From positions 1 to 25,001 of the forward strand of contig CAAGFN010000135.1 of assembly GCA_900769145.1 (NCBI GenBank): a stretch of DNA of 25,001 nucleotides, in the 5' to 3' direction. Shown here piece after piece: positions 7,008-16,699 of the stretch (position 1 is the stretch's first letter; every line of letters begins with the position of its first letter). The notes beneath the pieces were generated by a model. The model saw nothing but the letters and a program-made list of their open reading frames with translations, was not told the origin of the DNA and ran no database searches. A program made the translations under genes and the position numbers. The stretch comes from Rikenellaceae bacterium. Lineage in GTDB: Bacteria > Bacteroidota > Bacteroidia > Bacteroidales > UBA932.

Positions 7008-8344
7008 TGAAGAAATTTATTGAGACAATCAAGAACATCTTCAAGATAGAGGAGTTACGCAAGAGAATCGTTTATACGCTTCTCTTGGTACTCGTTTATC
7101 GTATAGGATGTTTCATCGTGCTTCCGGGCATTGACGCAACCATGCTCGCCAGCCTCCAGAGCAAGACTCAGGAAGGTCTCGTAGGCCTCCTGAACATGTT
7201 CTCCGGCGGTGCGTTCGGCAATGCGTCAATCTTCGCTCTCGGTGTGATGCCGTACATCTCGGCATCCATCGTGATCCAGCTGCTCGGAATGTTCGTTCCT
7301 TATTTCAGGAAGCTTCAGATGGAAGGCGAGAGCGGCCGGAGGAAGATGAACCAGATTACCAGGTACCTGACAATCCTGATTCTTGCCATCCAGTGCCCTG
7401 CCTACCTTACGGCTATCCACGCCCAGATTCCAGGTGCTGCCTTCGTGGCTGTGACCCAGCTTGGCTGGTCCAACTTCACCTTCAATCTCGTATCCACACT
7501 CATCCTGCTTTCAGGCTCGATGTTCGTGATGTGGCTCGGTGAAAGGATTACCGACCGTGGTATCGGAAACGGAATTTCCCTCCTTATCATGATTGGTATC
7601 GTTGCCCGTCTCCCTTACGCTCTCGTAGCCGAGATTGGTGAGAAGTTCACCACCACCAACGGTGGTCCGCTCCTCCTCATCGTCGAACTGGTTGTCCTCT
7701 TCCTCGTCTTCGTGGCTGCTATCGCCATCGTCCAGGCTGTCAGGAGAATCCCTGTACAGTATGCCAAGAGGGTTGTAGGCAACAAGCAGTACGGTGGAGT
7801 CCGCAATTATCTTCCTCTGAAGATCAATGCGGCCGGCGTCATGCCTATCATCTTCGCCCAGGCTCTCATGCTTTTCCCTATCCTGTTCTCCAAGTGGGAC
7901 GCTACCAGGGGAATCGCTGCTGCCCTGAGCAACTATACCGGCTTCTGGTATAATCTTATTTTCGGATTCCTCGTCGTAATCTTCACATATTTCTACACAG
8001 CCGTCACCGTTCAGCCGAACATGATGGCCGAGCAGATGAAGCAGAACGGCGGTTTCATACCTGGCGTGAAGCCTGGAAAGAAGACTGCGGAGTACATTGA
8101 CGACATTATGGACAAAGTTACTCTCCCTGGTTCCATTTTCCTCGCCCTCATCGCCATTATGCCGGCATTCGCGATGCTTCTGGGTGTCAACAACCAGTTC
8201 GCAAGTTTCTATGGAGGTACTTCCCTCCTGATTCTTGTGGGTGTGATTCTCGACACTCTCCAGCAGATTGAAGGACATCTGCTGATGCGTCACTATGACG
8301 GATTGATGAAGACAGGTCGTCTGAGTGGACGTTCCGGAATGTAA
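7007..8344 (+). CDS. secY: Protein translocase channel subunit SecY
   Basis: A 445-residue polytopic membrane protein and the central pore of the SecYEG translocon, which exports unfolded proteins and inserts membrane proteins. The conserved plug-region sequence FSGGAFGNASIFALGVMPYI (about residues 66-85), the ERITDRGIGNGISL loop and the cytoplasmic NQ-rich GGFIPGVKPGK loop are all visible, with about ten hydrophobic helices. The start overlaps the rplO stop by one base. Its position between rplO and map is normal for Bacteroidetes; adk, found here in many other bacteria, is absent. Confidence 0.97.
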   Translation: MKKFIETIKNIFKIEELRKRIVYTLLLVLVYRIGCFIVLPGIDATMLASLQSKTQEGLVGLLNMFSGGAFGNASIFALGVMPYISASIVIQLLGMFVPYFRKLQMEGESGRRKMNQITRYLTILILAIQCPAYLTAIHAQIPGAAFVAVTQLGWSNFTFNLVSTLILLSGSMFVMWLGERITDRGIGNGISLLIMIGIVARLPYALVAEIGEKFTTTNGGPLLLIVELVVLFLVFVAAIAIVQAVRRIPVQYAKRVVGNKQYGGVRNYLPLKINAAGVMPIIFAQALMLFPILFSKWDATRGIAAALSNYTGFWYNLIFGFLVVIFTYFYTAVTVQPNMMAEQMKQNGGFIPGVKPGKKTAEYIDDIMDKVTLPGSIFLALIAIMPAFAMLLGVNNQFASFYGGTSLLILVGVILDTLQQIEGHLLMRHYDGLMKTGRLSGRSGM

Positions 8345-8367
8345 TTCCTGATAGGAGAAGAAGGAAG

Positions 8368-9147
8368 ATGCTTAAGCCAAAGACAGAAGAGGAAATCGAG
8401 CTACTCCGCGAAAACGGAATACTGGTGTCCAAGACACTGGCCGAAGTCGGTAAGGCCGTTGCCCCAGGTGTGACAACTAAAGAGTTGAATAGGGTGGCGG
8501 AGACTTTCATCCGTGACAACGGAGCGATTCCAAGCTTCTTGGGTTTTGAAGGATTTCCGGCCTCAATATGCGCCTCTGTGAATGACGTGGTCGTGCACGG
8601 TTTCCCGTCCGACTACGTCCTCAAAGAGGGGGACATAGTCTCTTGTGACATAGGAACCTTGTACAAAGGTTACAATGGCGACTCCTGCTATACCTTCCCG
8701 GTCGGGGAGATTGATGCGGAGACCAGGAAACTCCTGGATGTCACGAAGGCTTCCCTCTACAAGGGCATTGAGCAGGCTGTGGATGGAAACAGAACAGGCG
8801 ATATCGGATACGCGGTGCAGTCGTATGCTGAGTCATTCGGGTTCTCTGTCGTAAGAGAGCTTGAGGGCCACGGAATCGGAAAGGGTATGCACGAGGAGCC
8901 GGGAGTCCCGAACTACGGGAGGAGAGGCCACGGAACCCGTCTGGTGAGTGGAATGACAATTTGTATTGAGCCGATGATCAATGCCGGTACCAAGGCTGTG
9001 TACCTTGCTAAAAATGGTTGGGCGGTACACACACAGGACCACAAGAATGCGGCGCATTACGAGCTTACGGTTGTTATCCGAAAAGGCAAGGCTGAACTGC
9101 TTTCGACTTTCGACTTCATCGAGAAGGACAGTAACATTAAATTTTAA
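8368..9147 (+). CDS. map: Type I methionine aminopeptidase
   Basis: A 259-residue enzyme that removes the initiator methionine from nascent proteins in the cytoplasm. All five metal ligands of the pita-bread fold can be placed: Asp94 (CDIG), Asp105 (NGDS), His168 (GHGIG), Glu201 (CIEP) and Glu232 (HYEL). There is no N-terminal zinc-finger extension, so this is the short bacterial type Ia. An AGGAG at 8353-8357 precedes the start. It lies between secY and infA, the usual Bacteroidetes order. Confidence 0.96.
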   Translation: MLKPKTEEEIELLRENGILVSKTLAEVGKAVAPGVTTKELNRVAETFIRDNGAIPSFLGFEGFPASICASVNDVVVHGFPSDYVLKEGDIVSCDIGTLYKGYNGDSCYTFPVGEIDAETRKLLDVTKASLYKGIEQAVDGNRTGDIGYAVQSYAESFGFSVVRELEGHGIGKGMHEEPGVPNYGRRGHGTRLVSGMTICIEPMINAGTKAVYLAKNGWAVHTQDHKNAAHYELTVVIRKGKAELLSTFDFIEKDSNIKF

Positions 9148-9160
9148 AGAGGTATTTCAG

Positions 9161-9379
9161 ATGTCTAAACAAACAGCAATTGAGCAGGACGGGACGATAG
9201 TAGAAACTCTCCCTAACGCTATGTTCAAGGTAGAACTGGAGAACGGTCACGTGATTCTCGCCCACATTTCGGGCAAGATGCGTCAGAATTTCATCCATAT
9301 CCTGCTTGGTGACAAGGTTAGAGTTGAAATGTCGCCTTATGATTTAACTAAAGGAAGGATTTCATTCAGATACAAATAA
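9161..9379 (+). CDS. infA: Translation initiation factor IF-1
   Basis: A 72-residue OB-fold protein that occupies the 30S A site during initiation. The ATG at 9161 is chosen because it gives [20 protein letters not shown], the normal IF-1 start; longer in-frame readings would run into map. The core pattern [20 protein letters not shown] and the C-terminal [11 protein letters not shown] are characteristic. It starts 13 bp after map and is followed 13 bp later by rpmJ. Confidence 0.97.
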   Translation: MSKQTAIEQDGTIVETLPNAMFKVELENGHVILAHISGKMRQNFIHILLGDKVRVEMSPYDLTKGRISFRYK

Positions 9380-9392
9380 AATTTTTCGCGAT

Positions 9393-9509
9393 ATGAAAGT
9401 AAAAACATCCATTAAGAAGCGCAGCGAGGATTGCAAAATCGTGAGACGTAAAGGTCGCCTTTATGTAATCTGCAAGAAGAACCCTAAGTTCAAGATGCGC
9501 CAGGGATAA
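9393..9509 (+). CDS. rpmJ: 50S ribosomal protein L36 with a degenerate zinc site
   Basis: A 38-residue L36 ([20 protein letters not shown] at the start, FKMRQG at the end). The classical zinc ribbon uses three Cys and one His. Here the first Cys is Ser11 and the His position is Phe33, while Cys14 and Cys27 remain. It therefore resembles the zinc-independent L36 of Bacteroidetes but with two leftover ligands. The gene is too short for common ORF cut-offs. It sits between infA and rpsM as expected. Confidence 0.95.
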   Translation: MKVKTSIKKRSEDCKIVRRKGRLYVICKKNPKFKMRQG

Positions 9510-9544
9510 TATTCAGTTGTGTAACAAAATAAAGTAAAGATTAT

Positions 9545-9922
9545 ATGGCAAGAATAGCCGGTGTTGATTTACCGAACAACAAAAGAGGAGAGATAGGTCT
9601 TACCTATATCTTCGGTATCGGGCGCTCTTCCGCAAGAAAGATTCTCACAGACTGCGGCATTGATTTTGACACTAAGGTCAGCGAGTGGGACGACGATCAG
9701 ATTGCAAAGATCCGTTCCATCATCGCCAATGAGTACAAGATTGAGGGTGAGCTCCGTTCAGCCGTCAATATGAACATCAAGCGTCTCATGGACATTGGTT
9801 GCTACAGAGGTATCCGTCATCGTATCGGACTTCCTGTCCGCGGTCAGAGCACCAAGAACAATGCCCGTACAAGAAAGGGCAAGAAGAAGACCGTAGCCAA
9901 CAAGAAGAAGGCAACCAAATAA
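9545..9922 (+). CDS. rpsM: 30S ribosomal protein S13
   Basis: A 125-residue S13, which forms inter-subunit bridges from the 30S head. [20 protein letters not shown] at the start, the [22 protein letters not shown] block and a lysine-rich tail that contacts P-site tRNA are typical. It opens the alpha-operon part of the cluster (rpsM-rpsK-rpsD-rpoA-rplQ), but I see no separate promoter in the 35-bp gap after rpmJ. Confidence 0.97.
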   Translation: MARIAGVDLPNNKRGEIGLTYIFGIGRSSARKILTDCGIDFDTKVSEWDDDQIAKIRSIIANEYKIEGELRSAVNMNIKRLMDIGCYRGIRHRIGLPVRGQSTKNNARTRKGKKKTVANKKKATK

Positions 9923-9935
9923 ACCCTGATGAATT

Positions 9936-10325
9936 ATGGCAAAGAAAACAACAACAGCAAAGAAGAGAGTCGTAAAGGTTGAAGCGACCGGTGAAGCTCA
10001 TATTTCATCAACCTTCAACAACGTTATCGTTGCTCTCACCAACAACATTGGCCAGGTTATCAGCTGGTCATCTGCGGGAAAGAGTGGGTTCAGAGGCTCC
10101 AAGAAGAATACTCCGTATGCTGCCCAGGTAGCTGCTGAGGATGCTGCGAAGACTGCTTTCGACGCAGGTCTCCGCAAAGTGAAGGTCTATGTCAAGGGTC
10201 CTGGTGCCGGACGTGAGTCAGCTATCAGAACCATCGCCAATGCTGGTATCGAGGTAACCGAAATCATTGACGTTACTCCAATGCCTCACAATGGCTGCAG
10301 ACCTAAAGGCCGTCGTAAAGTTTAA
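9936..10325 (+). CDS. rpsK: 30S ribosomal protein S11
   Basis: A 129-residue S11 of the 30S platform. The patterns [39 protein letters not shown] and the C-terminal [16 protein letters not shown] are diagnostic. The N-terminal KKTTTAKKR segment is a short basic extension common in this phylum. It starts 13 bp after rpsM. Confidence 0.97.
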   Translation: MAKKTTTAKKRVVKVEATGEAHISSTFNNVIVALTNNIGQVISWSSAGKSGFRGSKKNTPYAAQVAAEDAAKTAFDAGLRKVKVYVKGPGAGRESAIRTIANAGIEVTEIIDVTPMPHNGCRPKGRRKV

Positions 10326-10351
10326 TTTAACATTCTTAATGATTTATTACT

Positions 10352-10957
10352 ATGGCAAGATATACTGGACCAAGTACTAAAATCGCCCGCAAATTCGGCG
10401 AGCCGATCTTTGGAGCGGATAGATATTTCGAAAAGAGAAACTTCCCTCCAGGACAGCACGGAGCAGCCAGGAAGCGTGCAAGAAAGGCTACCGATTACGG
10501 TAACCAGCTCAAGGAGAAACAGAAGGTTAAATACATGTACGGCCTTCTCGAGAGACAGTTCCGCAACACCTACGAGAAAGCCTGCCGCATGCAGGGCCAG
10601 AAGGGTGAGAATCTCCTCTTCCTTCTCGAGTCCAGGCTCGACAACCTCGTTTACCGTCTCGGAATTGCTCCTACCAGGGCAGCTGCAAGACAGCTCGTTC
10701 TCCACTGCCACATTACCCTCAACGGTGCAGTCTGCAACATTCCTTCTGCACAGGTGAAGGCCGGTGATGTTATCGCAGTACGCGAGAGGTCAAGAAGCCT
10801 TGAGGTTATCCAGGCCAGCGTCGCTTCCGCCAAGAAGTATTCATGGCTTGAGTTCGATGCAAAGACCCTTACCGGAAAATACCTCAATGTCCCTGCAAGG
10901 GAGGAGATACCAGAGAACATCAACGAGCAGCTTATCGTCGACCTCTACTCCAAATAA
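10352..10957 (+). CDS. rpsD: 30S ribosomal protein S4
   Basis: A 201-residue S4, a primary 16S rRNA binder needed for early 30S assembly and, in E. coli, translational repressor of the alpha operon. The N-terminus lacks zinc-binding cysteine pairs. The S4 RNA-binding domain is clear at about residues 93-150 ([20 protein letters not shown]). It sits between rpsK and rpoA in normal order. Confidence 0.97.
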   Translation: MARYTGPSTKIARKFGEPIFGADRYFEKRNFPPGQHGAARKRARKATDYGNQLKEKQKVKYMYGLLERQFRNTYEKACRMQGQKGENLLFLLESRLDNLVYRLGIAPTRAAARQLVLHCHITLNGAVCNIPSAQVKAGDVIAVRERSRSLEVIQASVASAKKYSWLEFDAKTLTGKYLNVPAREEIPENINEQLIVDLYSK

Positions 10958-10978
10958 TAACACCTAAAAAAGAACAAT

Positions 10979-11989
10979 ATGGCAATCTTAGCATTTCAGA
11001 AACCGGATAAGGTCATAATGCTCGAAGGATCGGACACCGTAGGCCGTTTCGAGTTCAGGCCTCTTGAGCCTGGCTATGGACAGACTATCGGAAACGCCCT
11101 TCGCCGCATTCTGCTCTCTTCTCTGGAAGGTTTTGCTATCAGCTCGATAAAGATTACCGGAGTGGACCAGGAGTTTGCGACCATCCCGGGAGTCATCGAG
11201 GGAATGCAGGACATCATTCTGAATCTCAAACAAGTGAGGTTCAAGAGAATGGTGGACACTGTAGATTCCGAGGTAGCAAACATCACAGTTAGCGGCAAGC
11301 AGGAGTTTACCGCAGAGGATATCACCAAAGGATTGTCTTCTTTCAAGGTGCTCAATCCGGAGCTGCACATCTGCTCCCTCGAGCCGTCTGTTAAGCTTGA
11401 GATCTCAATTACCATCACCAAGGGCCGCGGCTTCGTTCCGGCCGAGGAGGAGAGGGATGAGAACACACCTATCGGAACCATTCCGGTAGATGCCATCTAC
11501 ACTCCTATCAGGAAGGTGAACTGGACAGTGGAGAACTGGCGAGTTGAGCAGAAGACCGACTACGAGAAGCTCAATCTGGAGATTGTTACCGACGGGTCTA
11601 TCACCCCTAACGTAGCTCTCCAGGATGCTGCGAACATCCTTATTTATCACTTCAAGCTCTTTACAGACGACAAGAAGATGTCTCTTGAGAGCACTGTGAA
11701 GCCGGATTCCAAGGAACTTGACGAGGAGTCACTCCGTATGAGACATCTTCTTCTCAACAAGCTCTCTGACCTCGGTCTTTCCGTAAGGGCATACAACTGC
11801 CTCAAGGCTGCCGAGATCGACACTCTCGCCGACCTTGTGTCTTATTCCCGCCTGGAACTCATGAAGTTCCGCAACTTCGGACGCAAGTCTCTCAACGAGA
11901 TTGACCAGATGCTTGACAAGATGAAGCTCACATTCGGAATGGATGTCACCAAGTACAATATTGAACCTAAGAAAAAGAATAACGTTTAA
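10979..11989 (+). CDS. rpoA: RNA polymerase alpha subunit
   Basis: A 336-residue alpha subunit, slightly longer than the E. coli protein. The N-terminal assembly domain has the conserved [20 protein letters not shown] block near residues 28-47. The C-terminal domain (about 250-320) has [19 protein letters not shown] and [13 protein letters not shown], the helix-hairpin-helix surface that contacts UP elements and activators. It is followed after 2 bp by rplQ. Confidence 0.98.
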   Translation: MAILAFQKPDKVIMLEGSDTVGRFEFRPLEPGYGQTIGNALRRILLSSLEGFAISSIKITGVDQEFATIPGVIEGMQDIILNLKQVRFKRMVDTVDSEVANITVSGKQEFTAEDITKGLSSFKVLNPELHICSLEPSVKLEISITITKGRGFVPAEEERDENTPIGTIPVDAIYTPIRKVNWTVENWRVEQKTDYEKLNLEIVTDGSITPNVALQDAANILIYHFKLFTDDKKMSLESTVKPDSKELDEESLRMRHLLLNKLSDLGLSVRAYNCLKAAEIDTLADLVSYSRLELMKFRNFGRKSLNEIDQMLDKMKLTFGMDVTKYNIEPKKKNNV

Positions 11990-11991
11990 TT

Positions 11992-12483
11992 ATGAGGCAT
12001 AATAAAGCAATCAATCATCTTGGTCGCAAGAGCTCTCACCGCAAGGCCCTTCTCGCCAATATGGCTTGTTCATTGATCCTCCACAAGAGAATCAATACCA
12101 CCGTAGCCAAGGCCAAGGCCCTCAAGACTTACGTTGAGCCTCTTATCACCAAGTCCAAGGATGACTCCACACACTCCCGTCGTGTAGTCTTCAGTTATCT
12201 CAAGAACAAGTACGTAGTTACTGAGCTCTTCCGCACAGTGGCTCCAAAGATAGCTGACCGTCCGGGTGGATACCTCCGTGTCCTCCACACCGGTTTCAGG
12301 CAGGGTGACGGCGCCGAGATGGCCCTTATCGAGTTCGTTGATTTCAACGAGGCAGCTCTCGCTTCCGCTCCTCAGAAGAAGGAGGCCAAGAAGAGCACCC
12401 GTCGCAGCCGCGCCAAGAAGGCAGAGACTGCTGCGGCTCCTGTAGAGGCAGCACCGGCAGCAGAGGCACCTGCAGCTGAATAA
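11992..12483 (+). CDS. rplQ: 50S ribosomal protein L17 with an Ala/Glu-rich tail
   Basis: A 163-residue L17, located near the exit tunnel. The first 120 residues match the family ([18 protein letters not shown], and [18 protein letters not shown]). The rest is an extension: a basic stretch ([17 protein letters not shown]) followed by a low-complexity run of Ala, Pro and Glu. Similar charged tails occur on Bacteroidetes L17 and are probably disordered. It is the last gene of the operon and is followed by two hairpins, the second with a T-tract. Confidence 0.96.
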   Translation: MRHNKAINHLGRKSSHRKALLANMACSLILHKRINTTVAKAKALKTYVEPLITKSKDDSTHSRRVVFSYLKNKYVVTELFRTVAPKIADRPGGYLRVLHTGFRQGDGAEMALIEFVDFNEAALASAPQKKEAKKSTRRSRAKKAETAAAPVEAAPAAEAPAAE

Positions 12484-12497
12484 GTCAGGATAGATCC

Positions 12498-12574
12498 AGG
12501 GTGACGCCAAGTCGCCCTTGCATCCGTATAAAAGAGATTGGACAATGCATTATGCATTCTCCGGTCTCTTTTTT
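12498..12574 (+). terminator. Double-hairpin terminator of the ribosomal operon
   Basis: The first hairpin pairs AGGGTGAC (12498-12505) with GTCGCCCT (12511-12518), 8 bp including one G-U, with no T-tract. The second pairs AAGAGATTGGA (12532-12542) with TCCGGTCTCTT (12560-12570), 11 bp including two G-U pairs. It continues inward through a C-C mismatch into a perfect AATGCA/TGCATT stem around a TTA loop and is followed by TTTT. The second is a strong intrinsic terminator; the first may protect the mRNA 3' end or add to termination. Confidence 0.85.
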
Positions 12575-12608
12575 CGTTTATTTCTGTTCAAAAATCAAAA
12601 AAAGTTGA

Positions 12609-12616
12609 TATATTTG
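12609..12616 (+). promoter_or_regulatory. Candidate -7 box for hppA
   Basis: TATATTTG matches the Bacteroidetes -7 consensus TAnnTTTG, 76 bp before the hppA ATG, but no good -33 box lies 19 bp upstream. A second, weaker candidate is TACTTTCG at 12631-12638. One of the two probably drives hppA, because the preceding terminator isolates it from the ribosomal operon. Confidence 0.4.
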
Positions 12617-12691
12617 CAATCGAAACCTACTACTTTCGCAACGAAATATTGAAACGTTACTAATATTTTCGATTATTAATTGACCAACTTT

Positions 12692-14881
12692 ATGGATTTA
12701 CTGTTCTGTATCGTCCCGGCGGCATCCCTCATTGCCCTGTTTTTCGCCTGGTATTTCTTCAGGCAGATGATGAAAGAAAGTGAGGGCAGTGTCACCATGA
12801 AAGAAATTGCGCAATATGTCAGGGATGGAGCCATGGCCTATCTCAGGCAGCAGTACAAGGTCGTGACCATCGTATTTGTAGTTCTGGCAATATTCTTTGC
12901 CGTGCTGGCTTACGGATTCCATATCCAGAATCCATGGGTTCCGTTCGCTTTCCTCACCGGAGGCTTCTTCTCAGGCCTTGCAGGTTTCATAGGGATGAAG
13001 ACAGCGACTTATGCTTCGGCCAGGACTGCCAATGCCGTCACCCGCTCCCTCAATTCAGGACTTAAACTCGCCTTCCGCTCAGGAGCCGTGATGGGTCTCA
13101 CAGTCGTGGGACTTGGCCTCCTCGACATATCCATCTGGTATGTTGTCCTGAAGGCATTTGTAAGCGACCCTAATCCGTCCCAGGTCCTCGTCACCATCAC
13201 TACGACAATGCTCACATTCGGAATGGGAGCCTCTACCCAGGCCCTCTTCGCCAGGGTAGGCGGCAGTATTTATACCAAGGCTGCCGACGTCGGGGCTGAT
13301 ATCGTGGGCAAGGTGGAAGCCGACATCCCTGAGGACGACCCGAGAAACCCTGCCACCATCGCCGACAATGTAGGTGACAACGTGGGAGACGTGGCCGGAA
13401 TGGGAGCGGACCTCTACGAATCATACTGCGGATCCATCCTGGCTACAATGGCACTCGGCGCTTCTGCATTCTTCGGAGACACAGTGGCACAGACCAGGGC
13501 GATTCTGGCCCCTATGTGCATTGCCTCTATCGGCGTAATCCTCTCAATCATCGGCATTTATGCGGTACGAACCAAGGAGGGCGCAGGCCTTCAGGAACTG
13601 CTTGGCTCACTCAGCCGCGGAACCAACCTCAGTGCCGGACTCATTGCGGTGATAGTCTTCCCGGTATTCTACCTCCTCGGTTTCGAAAACTGGTGGCAGC
13701 TTTCCCTTTCCGTGATTTTCGGCCTTCTTTCAGGAGTTATCATCGGCAAAGCCACTGAATATTATACGTCACATTCATATAAACCGACCCAGAAACTTGC
13801 TGAAAGCGCCAAAACCGGGTCCGCCACCGTCATTATAAGCGGAGTCGGTCTCGGAATGATCTCTACAGCAATTCCTGTGATAACGATTGCCGTGGCAATC
13901 CTGTTGTCTTATCTCTGCGCTACAGGATTTTCGTTCGACCCGGCTCTTATCAGCAGCGGCCTGTACGGTATCAGTATTGCTGCGGTCGGTATGTTGTCTA
14001 CTCTCGGTATTACTCTCGCCACTGACGCATACGGTCCGATTGCCGACAATGCCGGAGGAAATGCCCAGATGAGCGGACTCGACCCTGAGGTGCGCCAGAA
14101 GACGGATGTGCTTGACGCTCTTGGCAATACGACTGCCGCGACCGGCAAGGGCTTCGCTATCGGTTCGGCCGCATTGACAGCGCTCGCACTCCTCGCCTCC
14201 TACATTGAAGAAATCAAGATAGGCCTCGCACACGTCGGCAGGACCACCATTGAAGTAGCGGGAGAGGCTGTAGATGTGGCCCAGGCTACCATTCCGCAGA
14301 TAGTCGAGTACTACCAGGTCAATCTTATGAATCCAAGAGTGCTTGTGGGAGTATTCATCGGTGCAATGATGGCCTTCCTTTTCTGCGGACTCACAATGAA
14401 CGCTGTCGGCCGCGCCGCCCAGAAGATGGTTACGGAAGTCCGTCGCCAGTTCCGCGAAATCAAGGGCATTCTCACGGGCGAACAGAGACCTGACTATGCA
14501 AGATGCGTGGAGATTTCCACTCTTGGCGCACAGCACGAGATGATACTTCCTTCCGTAATCGCCATTGTCGTACCGGTGCTTACCGGAGTATGCCTCGGCC
14601 CTGCCGGAGTGATGGGCCTTCTCGTCGGCGGTCTCGGGGCGGGATTCATTCTCGCAATTTTCCTCGCCAATTCAGGCGGTGCATGGGACAATGCCAAGAA
14701 ATATGTCGAAGAGGGAAATCTCGGAGGGAAAAACTCAGACTGTCACAAGGCAACAGTGGTCGGTGACACGGTCGGAGACCCGTTCAAGGATACATCAGGA
14801 CCGTCCCTTAACATCCTCATCAAGCTTATGAGTATGGTTTCCATAGTTATGGCCGGTCTGACAGTGATGATAGGTGGATAG
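12692..14881 (+). CDS. hppA: Membrane-bound ion-pumping pyrophosphatase, K+-dependent type
   Basis: A 729-residue polytopic membrane protein that couples hydrolysis of pyrophosphate to export of Na+ and/or H+. The pyrophosphate-binding region is visible at about 190-236 ([20 protein letters not shown], then [12 protein letters not shown]), with a second acidic cluster near the C-terminus ([17 protein letters not shown]). At the residue that separates the K+ classes it reads GNTTAA (Ala482), as in K+-dependent enzymes; K+-independent ones have Lys. Bacteroidetes members of this class are mostly Na+ or Na+/H+ pumps, but the ion cannot be settled here. The ATG at 12692 is preferred over an in-frame TTG at 12680. 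The gene is flanked by terminators and appears monocistronic. Confidence 0.95.
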   Translation: MDLLFCIVPAASLIALFFAWYFFRQMMKESEGSVTMKEIAQYVRDGAMAYLRQQYKVVTIVFVVLAIFFAVLAYGFHIQNPWVPFAFLTGGFFSGLAGFIGMKTATYASARTANAVTRSLNSGLKLAFRSGAVMGLTVVGLGLLDISIWYVVLKAFVSDPNPSQVLVTITTTMLTFGMGASTQALFARVGGSIYTKAADVGADIVGKVEADIPEDDPRNPATIADNVGDNVGDVAGMGADLYESYCGSILATMALGASAFFGDTVAQTRAILAPMCIASIGVILSIIGIYAVRTKEGAGLQELLGSLSRGTNLSAGLIAVIVFPVFYLLGFENWWQLSLSVIFGLLSGVIIGKATEYYTSHSYKPTQKLAESAKTGSATVIISGVGLGMISTAIPVITIAVAILLSYLCATGFSFDPALISSGLYGISIAAVGMLSTLGITLATDAYGPIADNAGGNAQMSGLDPEVRQKTDVLDALGNTTAATGKGFAIGSAALTALALLASYIEEIKIGLAHVGRTTIEVAGEAVDVAQATIPQIVEYYQVNLMNPRVLVGVFIGAMMAFLFCGLTMNAVGRAAQKMVTEVRRQFREIKGILTGEQRPDYARCVEISTLGAQHEMILPSVIAIVVPVLTGVCLGPAGVMGLLVGGLGAGFILAIFLANSGGAWDNAKKYVEEGNLGGKNSDCHKATVVGDTVGDPFKDTSGPSLNILIKLMSMVSIVMAGLTVMIGG

Positions 14882-14909
14882 ATTATTTTTTATTTTGTTT
14901 TCCTTTTTT

Positions 14910-14948
14910 CCGGGGTTCCGACGTGAGTTGAAGCCCCGGTTTCCTTTG
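14910..14948 (+). terminator. Probable terminator after hppA
   Basis: CCGGGG (14910-14915) pairs with CCCCGG (14934-14939), extended inward by two further pairs, with an 14-nt loop. It is followed by an interrupted T-tract (TTTCCTTTG). It begins 28 bp after the hppA stop. A smaller CGCCG/CGGCG hairpin lies shortly downstream. Confidence 0.65.
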
Positions 14949-15009
14949 ACTGATTGCAGGGTACGCCGACAATAAGGCGGCGCATATAATAATTGTTGTC
15001 GAAAAATAC

Positions 15010-15040
15010 TTGATTATGTTATAAAAATCCACTAACTTGC
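15010..15040 (+). promoter_or_regulatory. Candidate promoter of the LacI-type regulator
   Basis: TTG at 15010-15012 is followed after 20 bp by TAACTTGC at 15033-15040, close to but not identical with TAnnTTTG. This leaves a leader of about 45 nt before the ATG at 15090. No palindromic LacI-type operator is obvious around it. Confidence 0.5.
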
Positions 15041-15089
15041 GATGTTTTAGTTATGGGTTAATATATGGGCTTGTCAAAAATCAGAGGTT

Positions 15090-16115
15090 ATGAAAAGAAT
15101 TACAATTCGTGATGTCGCCCGAGAGGCAAAAGTGTCGGTTACGCTCGTTTCATTCGTAATGAATGCGAAACGAGACAAAGATGGAAATCTCGATTGCCCG
15201 GTCAATGCAGAGACTGCGAAGCGCGTGCTTCAGGTCGCCCAGAAATTAGGTTACAGGAGAAATTTCGCTGCCGCTTCGCTCAGGAGCGGGAAATCCAACT
15301 CTATAGCAGTCATACCTAACGACATATCCAACAAATTCTTCGCAGGCGTCTCAAGATGCATCGAGGAGAGGGCGAAGAGTTATGGCTATACCGTATTGTT
15401 CGCAAGTTCTGACGAGAATGCGGAGAGGCTCTCAAACGTTATGGACGCAGTCCTCGCCCACAACATTGACGGAGTCATCGTGGCACCTTGCACAGGTGGA
15501 GACGACGCCGTAAGAAAAGCTACCGATGCGGGAGTGCCTGTAGTGCTGCTGGACAGGGACATCGTCGATATGGAGAATGTCGGCAAGGTCCTCCTGGATG
15601 ATGTCGAGGCAGGTACGATGGCCACGAACCTCTTCATTGAAAGAGGATACAGGAAGGTGGAGATGATATCCTATTCGCTCGGAATCTCCAGCCTTGAGGA
15701 GCGTGAGTCCGGATACCGCAAGGCAATGATGGACCACGACCTCTACGAGAGCGCCAAGGTCCATTACACATCATACGCCAAGGCTGCTGAAGATGTGCCT
15801 GTAATAATAAAGGATGCCATCAACAGGGGAGTGGAGGCCATGTTCCTCCCTACATATTCCCTTTCCGCCCTCGTGCTTATGACAATGCGGGACCTCGGCC
15901 TCAAGACACCTGAAGACATGGCCGTAATCGGCTTCGATGTCAGCGACATCTATCAGCTCTATTCTACATCGGTCACCCACATTGTACAGCCTCTCAAGGA
16001 ACTCGGCGAGAAGTCAGTTGACGTGCTGGTCAATATGATACAAGGAAAACCGGCCGAGAAAGCTGTTCTCAAGCCGGAAATGATAGAGGGCGACTCAACC
16101 GCCGCAAAGGCATAG
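15090..16115 (+). CDS. LacI-family transcriptional regulator
   Basis: A 341-residue cytoplasmic DNA-binding regulator. The N-terminal helix-turn-helix is at about residues 4-25 (ITIRDVAREAKVSVTLVSFV). The hinge helix with the LRSGKS pattern is near 64-69, and a periplasmic-binding-protein-like ligand domain fills 71-335 (VIVAPCTGG, VVLLDRDI, AVIGFDVSD). A short insertion (KRDKDGNLDCP, about residues 27-37) lengthens the DNA-binding domain between its second and third helices. The ligand is unknown; such proteins usually sense sugars, and no sugar gene is adjacent. It follows hppA with its own probable promoter and is probably monocistronic. Confidence 0.9.
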   Translation: MKRITIRDVAREAKVSVTLVSFVMNAKRDKDGNLDCPVNAETAKRVLQVAQKLGYRRNFAAASLRSGKSNSIAVIPNDISNKFFAGVSRCIEERAKSYGYTVLFASSDENAERLSNVMDAVLAHNIDGVIVAPCTGGDDAVRKATDAGVPVVLLDRDIVDMENVGKVLLDDVEAGTMATNLFIERGYRKVEMISYSLGISSLEERESGYRKAMMDHDLYESAKVHYTSYAKAAEDVPVIIKDAINRGVEAMFLPTYSLSALVLMTMRDLGLKTPEDMAVIGFDVSDIYQLYSTSVTHIVQPLKELGEKSVDVLVNMIQGKPAEKAVLKPEMIEGDSTAAKA

Positions 16116-16145
16116 TAACAGTGGCTGACTAAAAAGTCCGTTAAT

Positions 16146-16245
16146 TGTCATCTCGACCGAGCGAAACGAGTGGAGAGATCTGTATAACAGATTGGTTATC
16201 AATAGATATCTCGACTACGCACTGCGTGCTTCGCTCGATATGACA
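16146..16245. repeat. Dispersed palindromic repeat element, copy 1
   Basis: An imperfect inverted repeat of about 100 bp between the convergent LacI and lipoprotein genes. The left end reads TGTCATCTCGACCGAGCGAA and the right end, on the other strand, TGTCATATCGAGCGAA. A second palindromic part lies inside (AGATCT and AGATATCT segments). The same core (TCGACCGAGCGAA) recurs at 23286-23368. It looks like a REP-type intergenic element; it may also serve as a bidirectional 3' end. Confidence 0.7.
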
Positions 16246-16255
16246 GACTTTTGAA

Positions 16256-16699
16256 TCAGTAGAGATTCCCGAGATATTCCTCCACTTCAATGAAACCTGA
16301 CTTGTCCGGACCGGCATTCGAGCCACCGGACAATATTGTCGTGCCGTCCTCGAAGCGTGCCCGCAGATGCCAAGAGTAGCCGTCAAGCACCTTTAGTCTG
16401 GAACTGTATGACGTCTTGTACTTGTACATCCGGTGCTTCTTCATGATAGCTTTCACCTCGGCAAGGGCTTCAGCTTCGACCATCAGAGTTCTTTCTTCAG
16501 CGAAACTGTTCTGCTTATAGGTCAGGACCCCTCCCGTCACCGTTGATTTCAATGTGATTGATTTCAACGGTGAAACGGTCGAGCCCCATTCCTCATACTC
16601 ATAGGATACCAGATCGCTCTCCGGCATTGACCTGTGGTCGCAGGCGCAGCAGAGCATTCCCAATATCGACATTGCGGCAAATATTTGCGAAATCCTCAT
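16256..16699 (-). CDS. Small putative lipoprotein of unknown function
   Basis: A 147-residue protein. The N-terminus (MRISQIFAAMSILGMLCCAC) looks like a lipoprotein signal with cysteines at 17, 18 and 20; Cys20 is the best acylation site but the lipobox is not canonical. I do not recognise the mature part, which contains an extended region with SWHLRARFEDGTTILSGGSN, probably beta-rich. Its ATG overlaps the TAA stop of the upstream TMEM43-family gene by one base (TAATG on the minus strand), so the two are very likely translated together and act in the same process. It is probably an envelope protein. Confidence 0.75.
   Translation of the reverse strand: MRISQIFAAMSILGMLCCACDHRSMPESDLVSYEYEEWGSTVSPLKSITLKSTVTGGVLTYKQNSFAEERTLMVEAEALAEVKAIMKKHRMYKYKTSYSSRLKVLDGYSWHLRARFEDGTTILSGGSNAGPDKSGFIEVEEYLGNLY

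Noticed and set aside
7511..8293. 260-codon minus-strand frame inside secY
   Set aside because: It lies wholly within secY on the other strand and is His/Glu/Asp-rich, as expected for the antisense of hydrophobic codons.
13775..14536. 253-codon minus-strand frame inside hppA
   Set aside because: Antisense shadow of the conserved pyrophosphatase, with no recognisable pattern and no promoter or ribosome-binding site.
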